A DNA stretch of 14,043 bases from Lachnoclostridium sp. UBA1434. GTDB taxonomy: Bacteria > Bacillota > Clostridia > Lachnospirales > Lachnospiraceae. Shown here one piece after another: positions 5,944-13,297 of this stretch. A program made the position numbers and the translations under genes. The notes beneath the pieces are model-generated. The model was not told the DNA's origin, made no database searches, and saw only the letters and a program-made list of their open reading frames with translations. Position 1 is the first letter of the stretch. Every line of letters starts with the position of its first letter. The DNA is taken from positions 6,021 to 20,063 of the forward strand of contig DCTS01000033.1 in the NCBI GenBank assembly GCA_002329645.1, read 5' to 3'.

Positions 5944-7182
5944 ATGAAAAACAATTATTCGGGAAGTTCAAGACAAATTCTGATCATCGGAAGCGGAACG
6001 GCAGGGCTGTCGGCAGCAAAGGCAGCCAGAGCCCAGGACCCGGAGGCTGTAATAACTATGTTTAGTGAGGATAATCGGCTGCCGTATTACAGGCTTCGCC
6101 TGTGTGATTACATTGGAAAGAGCGAGGATTATAACGGACTGGAAATAAGTAATAAGGAATGGTTTGAGAAAAACAGGATTCAGGTAGAGTTATCATCAAG
6201 GGTTACATCAATAGATACTCTTGCCAGGACAATCATCGCAAATGATAAAGAGTACAGCTATGACAGCTTAGTACTGGCTACCGGAAGCACACCGATTATG
6301 CCTCCCTTTAAGGGTAAGGAGCTTATGGGTGTCCACACTATATGGACCTGTGAGAACATTGCAGCAATTAACAGAAGCCTTCAGGATGCCAAGAAGGCAG
6401 TTGTTATCGGCGGAGGGTTACTAGGATTGGAGGCTGCTCATAAAATATCCGAAATGGGGATTGATGTAACATTGATTGAAGGTATGCCAAGACTTCTTCC
6501 CAAACAACTGGACGAAGAAGGCTCAGCAATATTCAGAGATAAGGTACAGAGCCTGGGGATATCGGTAATCTGCGGGAAATCCGTAGCAGGGTTTGAAGGG
6601 GATAATAACGGACATGTTGCACTTTTGCGAATGGCCGATGATGAGCTCCTTGATGCGGATATTGTTATTGTAACGGTTGGCGTTGCGCCGAACACTGCCC
6701 TTATCCAAAGCAGCGGTATGAGTATGAACCGATTTATTAATGTTAATGAGAAAATGGAAACAAGCATCAAGGATATATACGCGGCAGGAGACGTTGCAAG
6801 CATCAACGGCAGATGGTTCGGACAATGGTTAGTAGCCGGTAAACAGGGACAGATTGCGGGAACCAATGCCGCGGGAGGCAATGATGTCTACAAAACCACG
6901 GATGTTCCTTATATACTTGCAACCATGGGAACAAGAGTAGTATGCTCTGGTAATACAGGTGCTGCTCAATCGAATAATTCCGAAGGTACTTATGAAACAG
7001 ACCAAAGGATTGACAAGGAAAGGTTTTCTTATTCCAGGCTTGTATTCCGTAACGGGTTGTTTGTTGGATATATACTTGTCGGTGAGCCGGCAAAGTCATA
7101 CAATAAGCTTCAGTCACTAATCAAGACAGATGCAGGCGCCGGGACCATTAATAATATTCTGTATAACACGAATGATAAGTAA
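5944..7182 (+). CDS. FAD-dependent NAD(P)H oxidoreductase, rubredoxin/nitrite-reductase FAD-subunit type
   Basis: The 412-residue protein begins at ATG 5944, seven bases after GGAGGG. It is a two-dinucleotide-fold flavoprotein (Pyr_redox_2). The FAD-binding GSGTAG is at residues 16-21, followed by the acidic end of the first fold. RLPYYRLRL (45-53) matches the NirB/rubredoxin-reductase branch. ATGSTP is at 112-117, the NAD(P)H-binding GGGLLG at 156-161, and the second FAD motif YAAGDVA at 279-285. The C-terminal part (about 305-400, with YSRLVFRNGLFVGYILVG) resembles the small C-terminal domain of rubredoxin reductases. There is no redox-active CxxC pair, so it is not a thioredoxin-reductase type. 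It should be a cytosolic electron-transfer enzyme passing electrons from NAD(P)H to a rubredoxin- or iron-sulfur-type partner. No rubredoxin gene lies nearby. The PflX-type radical SAM gene follows by 56 bases. Confidence 0.87.
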   Translation: MKNNYSGSSRQILIIGSGTAGLSAAKAARAQDPEAVITMFSEDNRLPYYRLRLCDYIGKSEDYNGLEISNKEWFEKNRIQVELSSRVTSIDTLARTIIANDKEYSYDSLVLATGSTPIMPPFKGKELMGVHTIWTCENIAAINRSLQDAKKAVVIGGGLLGLEAAHKISEMGIDVTLIEGMPRLLPKQLDEEGSAIFRDKVQSLGISVICGKSVAGFEGDNNGHVALLRMADDELLDADIVIVTVGVAPNTALIQSSGMSMNRFINVNEKMETSIKDIYAAGDVASINGRWFGQWLVAGKQGQIAGTNAAGGNDVYKTTDVPYILATMGTRVVCSGNTGAAQSNNSEGTYETDQRIDKERFSYSRLVFRNGLFVGYILVGEPAKSYNKLQSLIKTDAGAGTINNILYNTNDK

Positions 7183-7238
7183 TATTATTAGAGCATTCAT
7201 TTCAGGCAGCTTGGATTCGAGCTTAAAGAGGATATAAG

Positions 7239-8141
7239 ATGGATTCGATAATTTTAACAGACTGCACTCTTTGCCCAAGGGAATGTCATGCGGACAGAAC
7301 AGCCGGAAGAAAAGGCTTCTGCAAGGCTTCCGATGAATTAGTAGTGGCACGGGCGGCGCTCCATATGTGGGAGGAGCCTTGCATATCAGGTGAAGAAGGC
7401 TCCGGCACTGTATTTTTCTCAGGTTGTGCCCTGGGTTGCGTATATTGTCAGAACAGCAGTATAACGAAAGGCCTGGCGGGAAAGAAAATTACAATAGAAA
7501 GACTGGCAGAGATTTTCCTGGAGCTTCAGGGCAAGGGAGCCAATAACATCAATCTGGTTACACCAGGTCATTATGTCCCGCATATTATAGAGGCCTTAGA
7601 CATTTCACACAAGAAGGGGCTTACTCTTCCTGTTGTATATAATTGCAGCGGATATGAGAAGGTTTCTGCCTTAAAGCTTCTTGAGGGATATGTTGATATA
7701 TATTTGCCTGATTTAAAATACATGTCTGACGAGCCGGCCGGGAAGTACTCAGGCTGCAAGGATTATTTTGAGATTGCTGCCAGGGCAATAGAAGAAATGG
7801 TCAGACAGGCAGGTAAAGCAAGCTTTGATGAGAGGGGCATAATGCAAAAGGGTGTGATAGTAAGGCACCTGACATTGCCGGGTTATCTTGAGGACTCAAA
7901 AAGAATAATAAAATACCTGTATGATACCTACGGAGATAAGATATATATCAGTATAATGAATCAATACACTCCGATAACAGCAAACATGGTATACCCGGAG
8001 CTTAACAGAAGGATAACAAAAAGAGAATATGAAGAGCTTGTTGATTATGCAATAGGAATCGGAGTAGAGAACGGATTTATACAGGAGGGGGAGACGGCAT
8101 TGGAAAGTTTTATTCCGGAGTTTGATGGAGAAGGAGTATAA
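7239..8141 (+). CDS. Radical SAM protein, PflX family (COG1313)
   Basis: The 300-residue protein starts at ATG 7239, seven bases after AGAGG. The N-terminus carries a Cys-rich module CTLCPREC...GFC (C9, C12, C16, C28), followed by HMWEEPCISGEEGSGTVFFSGC and the radical SAM cluster motif C63-x3-C67-x2-C70 (CALGCVYCQN). NLVTPGHYVPHI, YNCSGYE and VDIYLPDLKYM are further hallmarks of COG1313, historically named PflX for its similarity to pyruvate formate-lyase activating enzymes. The family's true substrate is not settled in my knowledge, and no glycyl-radical enzyme is encoded nearby. It is the last clear gene of the acetyltransferase operon. The preceding FAD oxidoreductase could, by inference, help reduce its cluster. 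Confidence 0.9.
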   Translation: MDSIILTDCTLCPRECHADRTAGRKGFCKASDELVVARAALHMWEEPCISGEEGSGTVFFSGCALGCVYCQNSSITKGLAGKKITIERLAEIFLELQGKGANNINLVTPGHYVPHIIEALDISHKKGLTLPVVYNCSGYEKVSALKLLEGYVDIYLPDLKYMSDEPAGKYSGCKDYFEIAARAIEEMVRQAGKASFDERGIMQKGVIVRHLTLPGYLEDSKRIIKYLYDTYGDKIYISIMNQYTPITANMVYPELNRRITKREYEELVDYAIGIGVENGFIQEGETALESFIPEFDGEGV

Positions 8142-8250
8142 TAACCTTGATATTCGAGATATGCAACTGCCGGCTGACAATGTAATCATTCGCAGTATTA
8201 GAAGGCAGAGGGCAGGGGATATCGCGGAACCTGGCAGTGCTGCTGCATAA
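8125..8250 (+). CDS. Candidate small ORF overlapping the end of the PflX-type gene
   Basis: An ATG at 8125 inside the end of the preceding gene opens a 41-residue frame ending at TAA 8248-8250. A GGAG (8117-8120) lies four bases upstream, which is slightly close. The peptide (MEKEYNNLDIRDMQLPADNV...) is Arg/Ala-rich near its end and I do not recognise it. The 17-base overlap would suit translational coupling, but a chance frame is just as possible. Confidence 0.25.
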   Translation: MEKEYNNLDIRDMQLPADNVIIRSIRRQRAGDIAEPGSAAA

Positions 8251-8387
8251 TAATGGATCAAATATATAATTGGCTGCAATGCTGCAGCTACCTTCAAATC
8301 CGGGAATTTTGACCGTGTCCGGTTAGCTGCTTTAGCTAAGACAGATCATTTAATTAAATGAATTAATATAAAATGGGGAGAACAAAG

Positions 8388-9062
8388 ATGAGGATTGCAT
8401 GTGTTTCGGCATCTAATAGTAAGTTGGATGAGGAAAAAAGTGCTTCTGTCAGGGTATGTAAAATAATTAAGGAAATTATTCTTAAGGAAGCGAAAGAAAA
8501 TATCCAGGTGGAAATTATTGCTTTGAAGGACTATAATATAAAATCATGTATTTTATGCGGAGCATGTTATTCCAATGGAGTATGCATTTATGATGAGGAG
8601 TTTAATAAACTGCTGAAAGCTTTAGAAGCTGTGCAGGGTATGTTTTTGGTAGTACCTCATTATTCGCCTATACCATCAAAATTACTGATGATTTTTGAGA
8701 AGATTAATGAAATTACATATGCAGGTTGGATTAATAATCCGGGTTATCAATCCCCGTTTAATAATTTACGAGTTGGTATAATAGGCCATGGCGGAATGGT
8801 TGATAATGAAGCTAATATAAAGTATTATCATGATAATCTTGTTACACCGGTAGCTAATACTTTGAAAGCTCTTTCCTTTCTTATAGTGCAGCCAAATAAT
8901 GAATATCAGAACGGGGTTGCCTTTGGCTTAAAGGATGATACCTGCTTAAGGAAGTCTGAGAACTCTATTTTTCCTGATATCATTCATGATTGGGAGATGA
9001 TTGAGGAAAGAATAAAACCCTTAATTATTAAGGGAATAAGAGAAATGAACATAAATATGTAA
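8388..9062 (+). CDS. NAD(P)H-dependent FMN reductase / iron-sulfur flavoprotein-like
   Basis: I choose ATG 8388, seven bases after GGGGAG; an in-frame ATG at 8373 precedes that site and would place it inside the gene. The 224-residue protein has a flavodoxin-like fold of the PF03358 type: MRIACVSASNS is the first strand and phosphate loop, and VVPHYSPIPSKLLMIFEKI is the second FMN contact region. A compact cluster motif C54-x2-C57-x2-C60-x5-C66 (CILCGACYSNGVC) matches the signature of archaeal and clostridial iron-sulfur flavoproteins (Isf), so it may bind FMN plus [4Fe-4S] and act as a cytosolic electron carrier or reductase. It stands alone, 246 bases after the PflX-type gene. No convincing promoter was found. 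Confidence 0.82.
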   Translation: MRIACVSASNSKLDEEKSASVRVCKIIKEIILKEAKENIQVEIIALKDYNIKSCILCGACYSNGVCIYDEEFNKLLKALEAVQGMFLVVPHYSPIPSKLLMIFEKINEITYAGWINNPGYQSPFNNLRVGIIGHGGMVDNEANIKYYHDNLVTPVANTLKALSFLIVQPNNEYQNGVAFGLKDDTCLRKSENSIFPDIIHDWEMIEERIKPLIIKGIREMNINM

Positions 9063-9242
9063 CTTTTACTTGATTAAACAATAATGAACATATCCCATGG
9101 ACGCAGACTTCAATAATGACCACTCAATACAAGGATACAACAATCAAGAAAATTACGATGTCGCTTGAACTTTATACTCGCAGAGGATATACAGGTAAAT
9201 CCTGGCCAATGTAATATAAAATAACTACGAAAGGTGGATATT

Positions 9243-10190
9243 ATGAAACTATCATATGAACAGTTAAAGAAGATTTATTACGGAGCATATAAGATTTGCG
9301 AAACTGAGGATGGATATTTACAATCCTTTCAGTATACGCAACAGCAGATGCAGTATTTTAAGGAAACCAGTGAATTCTGGTATGACCGGTGTACGGCTTC
9401 CAGTGCAAAAACATTAGAGTTTAGTACAAAGGCAACTATATTTTCCTTCGAGTACAAAATCATTTGGATTGGGTCGGAGGACTCCATTGAGCTTGTAATA
9501 GACGGATTGATAACAAAAATATTTTACATAAAGGATTTGCAGAAAGAAGGGAAATTATCTTTTGAAATGCCTGCCGGGGAAAAGAAGGTCATGGTTTATC
9601 TGCCGGCTGATGCAACCATTCTGATTCGTAATTTTGAGATTGATGCGGACTTGCTTCCTGTGGAAAAGAAGGAGAAGGTTTTATGGATGGGAGATTCCAT
9701 AACACAGGGGTTTGGTCCGTTGCGTTCGGCACATACCTACGTTAGTGTTGCAAATCGCCTGCTAAACTACGATATAATCAATCAGGGAATTGGCGGATAC
9801 ATATATGATAAAAACGTACTTGTTAAGATGGAAGGTTATTCTCCCGATAAAATTATCATCTCTTTGGGAACCAATCAATATGGAACAGAAAGTATGAAGG
9901 ATATTGAGGAGTATTACGAGCGATTATCAGAGGTTTATGGTGATAAGCCGGTACTTTGTATCACACCAATCTGGAGAGGGGATTCACCTGATGGATTTGA
10001 GACACTTGCAAGGTTCTGCCAAAGGACGAAGGATATTTGTGCAAGGTATTCTAATATAACTGTAGTTGAAGGATTTAAGCTCGTGCCTCATTTACCGGAA
10101 TATTTTCTGGACAATCTTCATCCCAATGCACTTGGCTCAGAAATCTATGGAAGGAATCTTGTGCTGGCAATAAAGGAAGTGAACTTCTGA
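9243..10190 (+). CDS. SGNH/GDSL-family hydrolase with N-terminal beta-sandwich domain
   Basis: I choose ATG 9243, five bases after AAAGGTGG; an in-frame GTG at 9234 lies within that site. The 315-residue protein has two parts. Residues 1-140 look like a beta-rich domain, as in carbohydrate esterase family 2 or the SGNH N-terminal domain. The catalytic SGNH domain follows: block I GDSITQG (nucleophile S152), block II GIGG (G184), block III GTN (N211) and block V DNLHPN (D290, H293). All four hallmark residues are present. Such enzymes remove acetyl or other acyl groups from sugars. No signal peptide is visible, so it is probably cytoplasmic and may deacetylate imported oligosaccharides. This would fit the GH120 gene in the same window, although the two genes are about 4 kb apart and on opposite strands. 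Confidence 0.88.
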   Translation: MKLSYEQLKKIYYGAYKICETEDGYLQSFQYTQQQMQYFKETSEFWYDRCTASSAKTLEFSTKATIFSFEYKIIWIGSEDSIELVIDGLITKIFYIKDLQKEGKLSFEMPAGEKKVMVYLPADATILIRNFEIDADLLPVEKKEKVLWMGDSITQGFGPLRSAHTYVSVANRLLNYDIINQGIGGYIYDKNVLVKMEGYSPDKIIISLGTNQYGTESMKDIEEYYERLSEVYGDKPVLCITPIWRGDSPDGFETLARFCQRTKDICARYSNITVVEGFKLVPHLPEYFLDNLHPNALGSEIYGRNLVLAIKEVNF

Positions 10191-10246
10191 TTATTCGCAG
10201 GTTGCGGATTAATTCCTTACTCAAAATATTGCTTAACGAAGCAGCT

Positions 10247-10275
10247 TTGCCGTTACTTTCAGCGCTTTATAAATT
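10247..10275 (+). promoter_or_regulatory. Possible promoter of the toroid-repeat protein gene
   Basis: TTGCCG (10247-10252) and TAAATT (10270-10275) are separated by 17 bases, about 54 bases upstream of the start codon. Both boxes deviate from consensus, so confidence is low. Confidence 0.3.
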
Positions 10276-10328
10276 ATAAGCTATGCCAAAGGCTAAGTTG
10301 TTAATAAAACTAAGGAAAGGAAAAGGGT

Positions 10329-11273
10329 ATGAGCGTATTTAATGTAATCGATCAAATACAAGAGCTATCCCCTTGTGCTGCCGTTAGATACAGAATAAAA
10401 AGAATACTTAAGCAAGAGATTGACCCGGAACTGTTTGATGAGTTCTATAGCAGCAAGTGGGTTGAATTGCTAAAAGCAAACCAGCTTGATGACGGCGGGT
10501 ATGGGAGGTTTCATTCCCGAAACTCAAAAATAAAGCAGCAATTTCCTACAACAGAATTAGCTATTGATTCAATGAAAATGTTAGATATCCGACGTGGAAA
10601 TTTTTTGGCAGATAAATTATGTGACTATATGGAAAAAGTCTTAAAGCGTGAAGTTGAGTGGCCGGACGGTTTTGAAAGAAATAAATGGTACAGACCCGCT
10701 CAACCTGTGTTTGTTGCATCCAAGCTCTCAATATTCGGCTCAAATTGCACGGAGTATATAGAGATATTTGATTGCTGGCATACTATTTTAAAAGAAGCAT
10801 TTGCAGATGGTGAATATAACAAGGACAGGACAAACAGGATATCAAAGGAATTATTGGGTTGTGATATTGATGGAAGCTACATTGGACTCAACTCGATCTA
10901 TCTCATTGAGTTATTTGGCAACATGCAGGCAGGAATAAGTGATGAATTGAAGCAAAGTTACCTAAAATGGCTGCATCATAATGGAAAGAATATTTGCTAT
11001 ACAAGTGTTATATTAGATCGAGGCTTCAATAACAATTTCTCTGATCTGTATAAGGTATATTTTCTTCTTTCCAAATTCCCTTGCTTCAAAATAGAATTTG
11101 AAGAAGAATTGAGCTGTCTGAAAGATAAAAGGGATCAAGATGGCTTTTGGAATTTCGGTAAGGATTTTTCATGTCAGAAATTATCCGATAATTGGAGAAG
11201 TCGGGATAAAATGAATATTGATCATACTATTATGGCTTTACTCATATTTGACAATAGTAAATATATGGTATAA
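10329..11273 (+). CDS. Hypothetical protein with prenyltransferase/squalene-cyclase-like repeats
   Basis: The 314-residue product begins at ATG 10329 after AAGGAAAGG. I do not recognise a named family. Two segments resemble the QW repeats of alpha/alpha-toroid proteins (squalene-hopene cyclases, prenyltransferase beta subunits): LLKANQLDDGGYGRF (residues 47-61) and LKDKRDQDGFWNFG (264-277). Both show the Q-x-x-D/x-G-x-(W/Y)-G pattern. The helical stretch between them fits a barrel of paired helices. A DxDD cyclase acid motif is not seen, so cyclase activity is not supported. There is no signal peptide or transmembrane segment. It stands alone between the SGNH esterase and the convergent DUF4363 gene. 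Confidence 0.7.
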   Translation: MSVFNVIDQIQELSPCAAVRYRIKRILKQEIDPELFDEFYSSKWVELLKANQLDDGGYGRFHSRNSKIKQQFPTTELAIDSMKMLDIRRGNFLADKLCDYMEKVLKREVEWPDGFERNKWYRPAQPVFVASKLSIFGSNCTEYIEIFDCWHTILKEAFADGEYNKDRTNRISKELLGCDIDGSYIGLNSIYLIELFGNMQAGISDELKQSYLKWLHHNGKNICYTSVILDRGFNNNFSDLYKVYFLLSKFPCFKIEFEEELSCLKDKRDQDGFWNFGKDFSCQKLSDNWRSRDKMNIDHTIMALLIFDNSKYMV

Positions 11274-11320
11274 TGGCTTGTTCATTTTTAAACACCAAAT
11301 GGTTTTATTCAACAAATTAA

Positions 11321-11461
11321 TCAATAGAACGTAAGCTCTGCAAATATCTTGAACTTGCGATTGAACTTATAAGGCCAGGCGGAATAATAATTGGAGATAA
11401 TGTGGTTAGAGTTAAAAAATATTTTGTATATTTACTCTTTCCAAATCTGAAATATGATTGA
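11321..11461 (+). pseudogene. Remnant of a class I O-methyltransferase gene
   Basis: In the frame 11321-11458, between stop codons at 11318-11320 and 11459-11461, the stretch 11342-11410 reads KYLELAIELIRPGGIIIGDN followed by VVR. This closely follows the motif YLEL(A)xxLLxPGGxIxxDNVL of caffeoyl-CoA-type O-methyltransferases (PF01596), near the end of the Rossmann core. There is no start codon, ribosome binding site, AdoMet-binding GxxxG or any further domain. The similarity stops at about 11410, right where the convergent DUF4363 gene ends (11412). I read it as a decayed fragment left by deletion or rearrangement. Confidence 0.6.
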
Positions 11462-11792
11462 CTAAAAACTTTAAAACATGAACAGTTGCCAGGGACTCTT
11501 CTTTATTCCTTTCTTTTATATATTGGGGCATCCTCCATAGCTCTATTTCAATTTTATCCATTTCCTGATGATCTACGAATAATTTTAACTTTTCCGAATA
11601 ATCCTTCCATTTTTCTGTATATTCTATAGAAGATTTATATGCTTTATCCCAATCATTATCGGTTATATATTGCTCTATTTCATCGTTAAGCCTTCCCAGG
11701 TCATCAGATACCTTATTTAGGTAATTTAATGAAAATGCAATACTAATTACCATAATAATAAAAATTAATAAAGATATTACAACATTCTTCAT
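11412..11792 (-). CDS. DUF4363 family membrane-anchored protein
   Basis: The 126-residue protein starts at ATG 11792 on the minus strand, five bases after the stop codon of the DUF421 gene. Residues 4-23 (VVISLLIFIIMVISIAFSLN) form one transmembrane anchor. The rest is a helical, charged domain rich in Trp, Glu and Lys (DWDKAYKSSIEYTEKWKDYSEKLKLF), matching DUF4363 (PF14276) as I know it. Family function is unknown. It is commonly found next to DUF421 genes in clostridia, as here, which implies a joint membrane function. The ribosome binding site (GGAAGG) lies within the end of the upstream gene at a long spacing, so translation is likely coupled. Confidence 0.82.
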   Translation of the reverse strand: MKNVVISLLIFIIMVISIAFSLNYLNKVSDDLGRLNDEIEQYITDNDWDKAYKSSIEYTEKWKDYSEKLKLFVDHQEMDKIEIELWRMPQYIKERNKEESLATVHVLKFLVNHISDLERVNIQNIF

Positions 11793-11797
11793 GAGGA

Positions 11798-12478
11798 TTA
11801 TTTACCTTCCTTCTTAAGCTGATAGACAAAGTTTCCCTGCGAATCCAATAAAGCCAGAAAAATCTGATCAGCAGATGATATATTTTTTTTATTCAACTGC
11901 TTATTAAGCCAGGACTTATCTTTATTTATAAACTTCAAGTTTTTATCATTTACCCTGCCGTCAAGAATTAATGTGACAGGCAGCATATTTTGGCCGGGTT
12001 TTATATTCAGATCCTTTCTGGTGGCAGGTTCCAGTTCGCTCTTTGGTATTACAGTTATTTGGCCCCCTGTTTCCAGGATGGCGTATTCTATGTCATCAAG
12101 ATTATAATAATCTTTCATACGTAATTCTTCCAACAAATCATTAAGATTAAGTCTGTTGCTTTTAAGTTCTTTGATATTGATTTTCCCTTTTTCAATTAAT
12201 ATACTGGGCCGTCCGCAAAAAATAAACCTGGCAGCTTCACTTTTTAGCTGCAGCGTAGAAATCAAGACCTGTAAAACCAATAAAGTTACTATTGGAATTA
12301 CCCCATGAAACAGAGGTATACCTGTGTTTTGCATAGGCATTGCTGCCAGCTCCGAAATCATAAGAGCAATGACAAGTTCAAATGGCTGAAGCTGCCCAAT
12401 TTGTCTCTTCCCCATAATTCGCATAATAAATACCACAACAAAATATAAAACTATAGCTCTGAATAATATAATTAACAT
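11798..12478 (-). CDS. DUF421 domain membrane protein (YetF/YkjA-like)
   Basis: The 226-residue protein starts at ATG 12478 on the minus strand, seven bases after GGGAG. Three hydrophobic segments (about residues 2-20, 33-50 and 57-77) are followed by a cytoplasmic domain, the layout of the DUF421 family (PF04239; YetF, YkjA and YdfS in Bacillus). MRIMGKRQIGQLQPFELVIALMISELAAMP is the family's most conserved block, and GRPSILIEKGKI and LRMKDYYNLDDIEYAILETGGQITV match the soluble part. YetF-type proteins have been linked to spore or membrane functions, but a molecular activity is not established. It forms a two-gene operon with the DUF4363 gene and diverges from the TetR gene. Confidence 0.92.
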   Translation of the reverse strand: MLIILFRAIVLYFVVVFIMRIMGKRQIGQLQPFELVIALMISELAAMPMQNTGIPLFHGVIPIVTLLVLQVLISTLQLKSEAARFIFCGRPSILIEKGKINIKELKSNRLNLNDLLEELRMKDYYNLDDIEYAILETGGQITVIPKSELEPATRKDLNIKPGQNMLPVTLILDGRVNDKNLKFINKDKSWLNKQLNKKNISSADQIFLALLDSQGNFVYQLKKEGK

Positions 12479-12569
12479 AAAATCACTCCCTGAAATAATT
12501 ATGGCATTAATGTCTATTATCTGATGTAAAAAGTATATTATACTTATTCAATGCCAGTTATTGTTCCAC

Positions 12570-12598
12570 TTGACAAACGAAATCAGACAAACTAATAT
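12570..12598 (+). promoter_or_regulatory. Strong sigma-A promoter of the tetR-ABC operon
   Basis: A perfect TTGACA (12570-12575) and TAATAT (12593-12598) are separated by exactly 17 bases. Two direct GACAAAC copies, at 12572-12578 and 12586-12592, lie in the core promoter 14 bases apart, and a related GACAAA follows at 12643-12648. These could be regulator contact sites, but no clear TetR-type palindrome is visible. Confidence 0.75.
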
Positions 12599-12607
12599 AT
12601 ATCAGAA

Positions 12608-12640
12608 GATATAGAACATATGATATAGAACATATGATAT
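12608..12640 (+). repeat. Tandem repeat of 14 bp (2.4 copies) in the 5' leader
   Basis: GATATAGAACATAT occurs at 12608-12621 and again, identically, at 12622-12635, followed by a partial third copy GATAT (12636-12640). It lies just downstream of the strong promoter and upstream of the TetR ribosome binding site. Confidence 0.85.
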
Positions 12641-12709
12641 TAGACAAATATGAATAGCGCCTGTAATGCAACTGATCATGAACATATTACTGTCAGAAAG
12701 GAGATCGGA

Positions 12710-13297
12710 ATGCCGCCAAAAGCAAAGTTTACCAGAGATGATATTATATTAGCCGCCCTGCAAATAGTCAGAGAGCAGGGATCAAAAGCAGTAACATCCA
12801 GAAATCTGGCGAAAAAACTGGGCAGTTCAGCCTGTCCCGTCTTTACAGTCTTTAAGAATATGGAAGAAGTAAATGATGAAGTGAGAAAGTCGGCAAAGGA
12901 CTTATATAAGGGGTATGTAAGGGAAGGTCTCAAGCAGGAACCGGCATTCAAGGGCGCCGGCCTGGCATACATCAGGTTTGCCATAACAGAGCCTAAGCTT
13001 TTTCAGCTTCTGTTTATGCAAGAGCAGGCAGAACCGACTGATATAGAAAATACACTGCAATTAATTGATGAAAATTATGAAGATATTTTAAGATCAGTGC
13101 AGGAACCCTACGGTTTACCAATAGAAGAGGCTAAAAAACTATATCAGCATCTTTGGATTTATACCCATGGGATTGCTGCTTTGTGTGCAACTAAGGTATG
13201 CAGCTTTAGTGACACAGAGATTCAGACCATGATAACTGAGGTTTTTCTGAGTATTTATACGAAAATGAAAGGAAGTAAGCTTAATGATTCGGATTGA
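12710..13297 (+). CDS. TetR/AcrR family transcriptional regulator with WHG-type C-terminal domain
   Basis: I choose ATG 12710 (MPPKAKFTRDDI), eight bases after AAAGGAG; the upstream in-frame ATG 12650 has no ribosome binding site. The 195-residue protein has an N-terminal TetR helix-turn-helix (residues about 9-55; ILAALQIVREQGSKAVTSRNLAKKLGSS, then the recognition region PVFTVFKNMEEV). The C-terminal part contains YIRFAITEPKLFQLLFM and WIYTHGIAALCA, which match the TetR_C WHG domain (PF13305). It should bind an unknown small molecule and control its own operon. It overlaps the next gene by 14 bases, which strongly implies that it regulates the ABC transporter. Confidence 0.88.
   Translation: MPPKAKFTRDDIILAALQIVREQGSKAVTSRNLAKKLGSSACPVFTVFKNMEEVNDEVRKSAKDLYKGYVREGLKQEPAFKGAGLAYIRFAITEPKLFQLLFMQEQAEPTDIENTLQLIDENYEDILRSVQEPYGLPIEEAKKLYQHLWIYTHGIAALCATKVCSFSDTEIQTMITEVFLSIYTKMKGSKLNDSD

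Noticed and set aside
8265..8270. Perfect TATAAT in the gap before the flavoprotein gene
   Set aside because: No -35-like hexamer occurs at 15-19 bases upstream, and the region is AT-rich enough to give the hexamer by chance.
8323..8339. Inverted repeat TTAGCT-GCTTT-AGCTAA upstream of the flavoprotein gene
   Set aside because: The six-bp stem is short and has no following T-run, so it is not a terminator; evidence for an operator is lacking.
9116..9214. Small frame of 32 codons between the flavoprotein and SGNH genes (MTTQYKDTTIKK...)
   Set aside because: It has no ribosome binding site, no recognisable similarity and a length expected by chance.
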